DNA of 64,000 nucleotides from Charina bottae (lineage: Eukaryota; Chordata; Lepidosauria; Squamata; Charinaidae), in contig JALMGJ010000005.1 of assembly GCA_023362775.1 (NCBI GenBank), positions 85,880,921 through 85,944,920 of the forward strand, given 5' to 3'. Shown here piece after piece: positions 57,773-64,000 of this stretch. The position numbers were made by a program, and so were the translations under genes. Below the pieces are notes generated by a model. The model was not told the DNA's origin, did not search any database, and saw only the letters and a list, made by a program, of their open reading frames with translations. Every line of letters starts with the position of its first letter. Position 1 is the stretch's first letter.

Positions 57773-59449
57773 TGTTACCCTCACTTACTACTTTTTATGC
57801 TTGTATCCTACCATTTTTCAAAGAAGCTTTGGATACCCAAACCAAGTTCTCCTCCATCGTAGTCTACAAATGACAGATAGCTTTATTCAACATCAAGACA
57901 AAGAGATATTATGTGGAGTGCCTTTTTTGCTAAAAAACTTAAAAACGTGTGTTTCTTTGTTTTGGATAATGGTGTTTAATGGAGTCATAGAATAGCAGAA
58001 AATTGTTAAGCTGAAGGAAAATATATGTTGAAATATGCATGTACACACACATTTGTATTAATGTTATTAAGCAAAGAAGGATAATTTATAAAAGCTTGCC
58101 TGCTTTTTACTGAAATTTGTTGTTCCTTCCTATCTTTTTAGGATAGGCAGAATGATTTGAGAAAGGTAATACTTGCCTTTGTAGCAGATAACTAAACCTG
58201 AAGCATTTATAAGATGTTCTAGATTAGCCAGCAAACAAAAGAAGCTATTAAGCACCTATTGTTTTGAAGAGGTACATACATTTTTCATCACTTTTCTCTG
58301 CTGAATTTTCACTTGTGCATCCTGCTGGAGGTAATTAATTGGTTTCAGTTCAGAGAAGTAATAATGCAATAAATTATGCTGGTATTTCTTGTCAGAAGAG
58401 GATCATATTGCTGGTTCTTTCTAAAGCATTGCTAACAATCTAGCCAGTCAGATACTAAAATGGAGTGTGTGTTGTTTAAAGCTTGTGTTAACAGCTTAAG
58501 CCTGAACTCCTCTTAAGAAACTGAATTTTTGGATGGCTGTATTTGTATCTCTTTCTCAGTAGCAGATAACCTGAGACAGACCCAATCCCTGTAATCTGTG
58601 GCCATGATGGGAAACTGTTTGTATCCATTCCAGTTGAGTTCTCAAACTTCCTTGAGCCAATTCTAACCAATTCTAACTTTGAACCAGAAACTTGTCTAAT
58701 TAGGGGCATCCATTGTCTTTGGAAGGGGTTCTGGTTGCTGATTAAATGCCATTAAACATGTAATGTACCTGTGTTGGGTTCAGAAGGTCTCTTCTGGTCA
58801 GCAGTAGAAGATACAATTTTGTCTAGGGTGCAATACATTTCTTTTTCACCAAATAAGTTTTCTTTCCCAAGAAAGAAGTGCATCAGTCTATGGTTGTCGA
58901 CCAGAGAAAAGATGAGAATAAAAACTGATTACTGCAGAAAGAGAAAGGTGCTCATTTTCTTTTCAAGTGGTAAAGCTGTCTATATTTCATGGAACTCTTG
59001 AGCCTTTTCCTCAGGTGAAGGAGTTCTCCCTGCCCATCCACACCCAGGTAAATGTCTTGGTCCTGATGCTAAACAGTTTGAGACTGAATGCCTTCTCCTT
59101 GTCTTGACACAACAATTGATGGTTCAAAGGCTTCTAAAAGCCAAGATGCAAAGAAGAAGTAATCGAAGTGAAACTCAGCTGTGGAAGGAACCATCAGGTG
59201 GCATGTTATGTGAACTCAACCCTTGTGTTTAGTTTACATTTTGGGTGACATGCCAATTCACAAAACCAGGTTAACCATGATTAAGTTAACCAAGGATAAA
59301 GGAGTCAAAGCTTAGCAGTCTTGCAAGGCCCAGCAGGGAGGGATGTCTGTCTCCCAGAATGCTTGTTCCACACAACTTTCTTCCCCAATGAGAACTTTCA
59401 GGTCAAGATTCAATTCCAAATGGCCATATCTGATGTTACTGCTAGTTTA
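57773..59449. other. No gene or repeat recognised
   Basis: AT-rich unique-looking DNA with frames under 80 codons. Confidence 0.4.
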
Positions 59450-59665
59450 AAAAGGTAAAGGTTCCCCCCACACATTTGTGCAGTCGTGTCCGACTCTAGG
59501 GGCCGGTGCTCATCTCTGTTTGTTAGCCGAAGAGCCAGCATTGTTCAAAGACGCTTCCACAGTCATGTGGCTGGCATGACCCATGAGGAACGCTGTTACC
59601 TACCCACCAAAGTGGTACCTGTTAATCTACTTGCATTTGCATGCTTTCGAATTGCTAGGTTGGCA
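59450..59665 (-). mobile_element. 5'-truncated Sauria-type SINE
   Basis: Minus-strand copy: plus AAAGGTAAAGGTTCCCCC, GCAGTCGTGTCCGACTCTAG, GGTGCTCATCTCTGTTTG, ending at GAATTGCTAGGTTGGC. The tRNA head is absent. GCTAGTTTA at 59441-59449 recurs at 59675-59683, but ten bases separate the second copy from the element, so it is only a doubtful TSD. Confidence 0.88.
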
Positions 59666-60023
59666 TAGTTTACCGCTAGTTTACCATAGCAAAGATATAT
59701 TTGTTGGGACATAATTTGTTACGAAGGGCACTTCCAAGTGCTTGTTTTAGTTGGCCAGCAAAAGATTATACCTATTGGCAGTTGAAATGAAGAATTGCTA
59801 TAATTCATGATATGCCTCCCTCTGTCCTTTTTTTATGATGGGGAAAAGCCATCTATTTTCTTCATAATACAGTGCTCTGGCATTGATAGCAGCCCCAGCT
59901 GTGCTCCCAGAACGAATAGGGGTGGTTTGCTTTCTCTTGCAAGGGATTCTTGTCATTCCTCAAGCCTTCTGCCTGCGGTTTATACTTACATATGTATGTA
60001 TGTCTGTGTATACGTAGAGGGTC
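59666..60023. other. No gene or repeat recognised
   Basis: Unique-looking, with a short TATG run at 59993-60004. Confidence 0.4.
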
Positions 60024-60107
60024 AGTTTGTTGTTATGGTTAAGGCACCAGGCTAGAAGCCAGGAGATCATGAGTGCTAGTCCTACCTTAAGCACGAAGCC
60101 AGCTAGG
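60024..60107 (+). mobile_element. tRNA-head SINE 5' fragment
   Basis: TGTTATGGTTAAGGCACC, GGCTAGAAGCCAGGAGATCA and GTGCTAGTCCTACC match the tRNA-like head of a common squamate SINE. Sequence changes near 60108, where the LTR-like unit begins. Confidence 0.6.
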
Positions 60108-61003
60108 TGTCCTGGTTGGACTAAGACTGGCTCAGAAGTGATATCAAACCTTTCTTTATTTACAACAATGCGTAGTAAACAGTTTAAACAGGCAGGTTAT
60201 GGATTAATGCGTGCTCACAAGGCAAGACTTAACACCAGAATTTCCCTTGGCAGCAGGGCATGACTGGAACTGGAGTCCACAATTGGTAAGGCAAGGGTAG
60301 GTTCAAAGTTCCCACGTGACAGCAAGGCAAGGGTTTCTGGAACAAGGCCCACATTTGGTAACAAGGCAAGGCTTGGTTCAGTTTCCCACTTGGCAGCAAG
60401 GCAAGTTTTGGAACAAGGTCCCTACTTGGTAACAAGACAAGCTTTATTCAGAGTTCTCACGTGGCAGCAAGGCAAGGATTGAAACAGAGTACCTTCGTGA
60501 CAGTCAATGAAGTATGGAAGAGGAGCCCTCACGAGGGCAAGGCAAGAATTGATGGAAGGCTCAGCCATGGAGTCCTCTGGAGCGGCAGGGAAAATGTTGG
60601 GCACAAGGACCGACACAGAATTCCAACAGGTCCAAGACATGGAGCTCCACACAGCGGTAGGCTCGGAGGCAGCGGCGGTGGTGGTGGCAGGGCAAGCACC
60701 AGCGGAAAGCTTGGAGGCAGCAGCAGTGGTAGGGCAAGCACCAGTGGCAAGTTTGAAGGCAGCAGCGGTGAGAAGCAGGTCAGCAGCAGGTTCTGGCACG
60801 GCACTGAGGCAGGGCGGAGGAGCAGGGTCTGTCGCGGTGGCCGGGCAGGCTTCCGAAGGCTATTCCGGCACGTAGTCAAGAGGTGGTGCTGGGAGCTCGG
60901 TAGAACGGTTGTCTCCGGCAAACAGCTCCTGTACCTGGCGGCCTTTTATCCTCTGAGTCTCCCGCCGCTGACAGCCAGGAGCCAATCGCCTCTCTCGCTC
61001 TGC
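60108..61003 (-). mobile_element. LTR-like minus-strand transcription unit
   Basis: On the minus strand a CCAAT-box element (plus GCCAATCG at 60981) lies ~35 bp upstream of a TATA-like GATAAAAG (60943-60950). A GC-rich leader, a tandem repeat region (60214-60478) and an AATAAA (60155-60160) follow. The plus strand starts TGTCCTGGTTGG, so the minus strand would end in CA. This order (U3 promoter, long R, polyA signal, U5) is that of a solo LTR. The far end, TSD and family are not established. A cellular retrocopy with its own promoter is less likely. Confidence 0.4.
60214..60478 (-). repeat. Tandem ~36-bp repeats of two alternating types
   Basis: On the minus strand about eight units begin CTTGCCTTG. 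One type continues CTGCCACGTGGGAA, the other TTACCAAATGTGGGCC with CTTGTTCCA. They alternate for at least three pairs, giving a ~72-bp higher-order unit. Confidence 0.8.
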
Positions 61004-61080
61004 AGCTCATTCATTCTAGTTTATTACGGTCACTGACCAGTACAAGATACAATTCTACAAAGGTATACTCATTGAACCTT
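61004..61080 (-). mobile_element. Unassigned LINE 3' tail
   Basis: Minus strand GGTCAGTGACCGTAATAAAC then a short GAATGAATGA end. Same tail type as the fragment at 53803 (TTGACTGAAATAAA). How far the element continues into the AT-rich DNA to 61270 is unclear. Confidence 0.4.
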
Positions 61081-61274
61081 ACAATATGCACCATCTGATT
61101 TAAAATAGTTTTAAAATTATAAGTTAAATTACATGTTCCAATTAAAAATTAAAATACATTCATATCACAATGTGGATGAGCCCCTTAATCAAATTTAAAT
61201 ATGCTCATATTAATTATCATGACTAATATTCTATCAGATATAAGTCTTTATAAAAAGTAAAATACAATATATAA

Positions 61275-61277
<3 letters not shown>

Positions 61278-61326
<49 letters not shown>

Positions 61327-61346
61327 TTTTATATATATATATATAT
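61278..61346. repeat. (TA)n microsatellite
   Basis: Long TA run (61278-61320) and a second (61331-61346) immediately before Gypsy sequence; it marks the 5' truncation point. Confidence 0.95.
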
Positions 61347-61357
61347 CTTTATATAGC

Positions 61358-61823
61358 TTTTGCTGTTCGTCATGCGTTAGTTACATGGTGCCACCTATTA
61401 GAAGGCTTGCCCCAACCCTTTGAGGTCTGGACCGATCACAAAAACCTGCAAGCCCTTCAATCGCCCCGTAAACTACATCTCAAACAATTTTTTACTCGCT
61501 TTAATTTCACTTTAAAGTACATTCAAGGAGGGGAAAACTTTCTAGCAGATACGCTTTCCCGTCAACCTCAGCACAACAGCCAGCGGGAGGAGATGGTTAG
61601 GTCTGTCATTCCCCCTTCCCTGCCATTGGTTCAGGACTGTCCAGAAGACAATAGTCCCTATCTTTCTGATCCTGCCTCTTCCAAGGTGGTGCCAAGCATG
61701 TCATTACTCCGCCCCGTGGATGCTTGCGTTGCTGCTACTAGACACACAACGTCAGCTTCGCCATTAACTGTGCCTCTTGACATGCAACCTGATCTTCTAG
61801 CCTCTCAGCAACACGATCCCTGA
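61358..61823 (+). pseudogene. Gypsy pol: RNase H C-terminus and linker
   Basis: Open from 61358, with WCHLLEGLPQPFEVWTDHKN and FFTRFNFTLKYIQGGENFLA then DTLSRQ, the typical end of Ty3/Gypsy RNase H. The part from 61590 to 61823 is a serine- and proline-rich spacer and ends at a TGA. The first RNase H catalytic residues are missing with the truncated 5' side. Confidence 0.88.
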
Positions 61824-61832
61824 CTTAAGCAA

Positions 61833-63007
61833 AACAAAGCCTCACTGACTGAACACAATGGCATTTGGTATCGAGGTTCGCAAATTTATATTCCTCAGCC
61901 TCTGCGCTCCTCAGTTTTACAACGTTCTCACGTTGCTAAATCAGCTGGCCACTTTGGATTCGTAAAGACTCTGCATTTAATCCGTCGCCAATTCTGGTGG
62001 CCCTCTTTACGTAAAGATGTCAATGACTACATCTCTTCATGCCCTACCTGTGCCATGGCTAAGCGAAAAATTGGTAAACCTACTGGACTTTTGCAACCAG
62101 TTACCACTCCCACCAAGCCTTGGGAACAAATCGCCATGGACTTTATTGTGGATTTACCTCCCAGTAAAAACAAAACAGTTATTTGGGTTGTCACTGACAT
62201 GTTTTCTAAACAAGCTCATTTTATTCCATGTACCTCTATACCATAGGGGTGTGGTGGCTCAGCGGTTAAGACGCCAGGCTTGTTGATCGGAAGATTGCAA
62301 GTTCGGAGGTTTGAATCCCTAGCCCTGCGTGACGGAGTGAGCTCCCGCACTCACCCAGCTCTTGCCAACCTAGCAATTCGAAAGCATGCAAATGCAAGTA
62401 GATGAATAGGAACCACTTCGGTGGGTAGGTAACAGCGTTCCGCGTGCGTCATGCGGCCACATGACCGTAGAAGCATCTTCGGACAACGCTGGCTCTTCGA
62501 CTAACAAACAGAGATGAGCACCGGCCCCTAGAGTCGGACACGACTGCACAAATGTGCGGGGGGAACCTTTACCTTTACCTCTATACCATCAGCTCCACAA
62601 CTCGCCCGACTCTTCATACAACATATTTACCGCTACCACAGACCCCCCCCCTTCGAGTTATCTCGGACCGAGGTTCACAATTTACATCACAATTTTGGCG
62701 GGCTTTTCTCAAACTCATTGGGGCAGAGCAAGCGCTAAGCTCCTCTTTTCATCTCCAGACAGATGGAGCTTCTGAACGACCTAACTCCACCCTGGGGCAA
62801 TATCTCCGTTGTTATATCTCTTATCAACGAGATGACTGGGTTGATCTTCTCCCCTTTGCTGAGCTTGCTTACAATAACTCTTTGCACCACAGCACTGGCT
62901 TTTCGCCTTTCCACATTGTTTATGGGCAGGATTTTCTACCATTTCCTGAACTACCACAAGCTCCTGATTCTCCTCTCTCAACTGATGCTTGGATTACAAA
63001 TATTTGA
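61833..63007 (+). pseudogene. Gypsy integrase, interrupted by a SINE
   Basis: HHCC zinc-binding region at about 61930-62060 (HVAKSAGHFGF to SCPTCAMAK). The catalytic core starts at 62136 with MDFIVDLP (first Asp), is cut at 62244 by the SINE, resumes at 62590, and shows SDRGSQF (second Asp, about 62671) and the Glu in DGASERPN (about 62774). A nine-base C-run at 62643-62651 coincides with a change of frame between the two sides. A TGA at 63005-63007 and another stop soon after end the frame before the C-terminal part. The enzyme inserted the element's DNA into chromosomes; this copy is dead. Confidence 0.88.
62245..62575 (+). mobile_element. Complete Sauria-type SINE in the integrase gene, 14-bp TSD
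   Basis: A box (GTGGCTCAGCGGT), B box (GGAGGTTTGAATCCC), body and CTAGAGTCGGACACGACTGC tail are present. TACCTCTATACCAT flanks it perfectly at 62231-62244 and 62576-62589. The Gypsy copy was therefore already resident when the SINE landed. Confidence 0.96.
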
Positions 63008-63262
63008 AAGAATTGGCCAGTAATTTTACAAACGTTGCAGGAAGCTTAAGCTACATACAAACACTTTGCTGACCGCAAACGCTCCCCCTAATGGAACTTT
63101 GCTGTTGGACAGCAAGTTTACCTTTCCACTAAGCACGTTAAATCTACCCAACCATCAAAGAAACTGGCTCCTAAATTTATTGGACCCTTTCCAATCATCA
63201 AAGTCATTAATCCAGTTACTGTTAAACTTCAACTGCCGAAGAATTTACAACGCATTCACCCT

Positions 63263-63535
63263 GTGTTTCATTGCAGTCTGCTTAAACCTTATATGCCTTC
63301 CTCTACCTGGCATCCACCACCACCACCACCCCCTCCACCTCTCATTATTGATGGTGATCAACATTTTGAAGTACACTCTATACTTGACTCGCGTAAATTT
63401 CATGGGAGACTCCAATACCTGGTCCAATGGAAGCACTTCCCTAAGTCTGATGCTGAATGGTTTTCCAGCAAACATGTTTGTGCTCCTGCTCTCACTCGTG
63501 CCTTTCATGACCAATATCCTGATAAACCTCACTAA
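63263..63535 (+). pseudogene. Gypsy integrase C-terminus with chromodomain
   Basis: A 90-codon frame: a basic stretch, then a histidine/proline run encoded by a CCA/CCT microsatellite (63311-63341), then a chromodomain-like segment (about 63361-63530) with HFEVHSILDSR, LQYLVQWKHFP and AEWFSSKHV. Chromodomains in chromoviruses direct integration to marked chromatin. The aromatic positions Y and W of the core are visible. It is out of frame with the integrase core upstream. Confidence 0.85.
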
Positions 63536-63588
63536 CTTTATTGTGTTTCCTTTCCAGCTTGCCTTGCCTTTTTTCTAGGAGGGCAGAA

Positions 63589-63933
63589 TGTCAGCCTCAC
63601 ATATTCCTCTGCCATGATTCTGACTTTTATACACGTGTAGTTTGCTGGTCTGCTATACTTGGCTTCGGAGACTTCGCCTTCTGCATCGCTTTGAGAGAAC
63701 TGATAACCGCCTGCTCCCTAATGAACATTCTGTAGGGCGGAGGGATTCTTGGAGTGGGAATTGGTTTGTTATGGCTGGACTCTCATGGGTGTCTTCGCCG
63801 CTTCTTTTGATAAGGCTCTTTCGGCGCGAAAACCGTCATTCGAGGCTTCTTCTGGCCTGAAGTGTACTAATCCTGAATAAATGAATCTTTTAGAGTAACT
63901 GCCTGAGGGATTTCTTGATTGGGAATTCTGACA
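63589..63933 (+). repeat. Gypsy 3' LTR
   Basis: 345 bp bounded by TGTCAG (63589) and its inverse CTGACA (63928-63933), directly after the purine-rich tract. AATAAA at 63876-63881 lies ~55 bp before the end. No 5' LTR partner is in the window, so its age cannot be judged. Confidence 0.82.
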
Positions 63934-64000
63934 CTGAGGGTTATCACACTAAGACAGCTTCTGTTGGGATCTCCCTTTGAAAACAACAACCTTGTGAGAG
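63934..64000. other. Flank of the Gypsy element
   Basis: 67 bp of unassigned sequence. Confidence 0.4.

Larger units (their letters stand above)
61358..63933 (+). mobile_element. Ty3/Gypsy chromovirus, 5'-truncated, decayed
   Basis: The 3' half of a Ty3/Gypsy LTR retrotransposon with a chromodomain: RNase H end, integrase, chromodomain, polypurine-like tract (CTAGGAGGGCAG, 63575-63586) and 3' LTR. Gag, protease and reverse transcriptase are absent; the (TA)n run abuts the break. A 331-bp SINE splits it. Frameshifts and stops described in the parts show it cannot encode a working product. Confidence 0.9.

Noticed and set aside
57295..57995. Several long overlapping open frames (up to 192 codons) rich in Ala and Arg
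   Set aside because: They lie in the GC-rich hAT MITE; absence of stops on both strands is due to composition and they cross the element's TSDs.
60214..60478. CRISPR-like array of ~36-bp repeats
   Set aside because: Units are directly abutting without unique spacers, imperfect, and in vertebrate DNA.
60422..61036. Four long frames (up to 191 codons) in 60.4-61.0 kb
   Set aside because: They overlap on both strands in repetitive GC-rich DNA of the LTR-like unit and have no recognisable domain.
63934..64000. Gypsy TSD and matching 5' LTR
   Set aside because: The 5' side is lost at the (TA)n run, so there is nothing to compare.

Overview
This is vertebrate nuclear DNA, most likely from a squamate reptile and probably a snake. 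The evidence is the repeat fauna: a full-length Bov-B (RTE) LINE, many tRNA-derived SINEs whose 3' tails resemble the Bov-B tail (Sauria-SINE type), L2/CR1-type LINE tails, palindromic hAT and TA-flanked MITEs, and an (AATAG)n-type pentanucleotide array joined to an L2/CR1-type tail, a known snake signature. Nothing looks bacterial or plasmid-borne, and I find no convincing host protein-coding exon. The window reads as intergenic or intronic sequence in which unique DNA is interrupted by layers of transposable elements.

Layout. 0-10 kb: an unidentified coding-like repeat remnant (224-604), L2-type tails, a composite tRNA-head SINE with an L2-type tail, a compound microsatellite, an L2 3' fragment, a possible LTR end and a complete Sauria-type SINE with 13-bp target-site duplications (TSDs). 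10-19 kb: a CpG-rich hAT MITE with perfect 8-bp TSDs, a fold-back element with a 14-bp duplication, and mostly unique DNA. 19.6-22.8 kb: a nearly intact 3.2-kb Bov-B on the minus strand whose ORF2 is broken only by one stop 46 codons before its end. 23-50 kb: largely unique sequence with sparse MITEs, a 906-bp non-autonomous hAT element, L2 fragments and microsatellites. Several AT-rich, repeat-poor blocks could be conserved regulatory sequence, and there is a possible promoter plus first exon near 50.0-50.2 kb. 50.7-55.2 kb: one CR1 LINE split by a hAT MITE, a 5'-truncated Bov-B, a SINE, an unassigned LINE fragment and a TA-flanked MITE. 56.5-57.8 kb: an L2 3' end and a second copy of the CpG-rich hAT MITE with internal expansion. 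60-64 kb: a minus-strand LTR-like unit with tandem repeats, then a decayed Ty3/Gypsy chromovirus 3' half (RNase H, integrase split by a SINE, chromodomain, 3' LTR).

The elements depend on one another in known ways. Bov-B supplies the enzyme that can mobilise SINEs sharing its tail, and the small hAT and TA-flanked elements would need transposases supplied from elsewhere. The insertions give a relative timeline: the CR1 predates its five inserts, and the Gypsy integrase predates the SINE inside it. All family names come from motif recognition without a database search.
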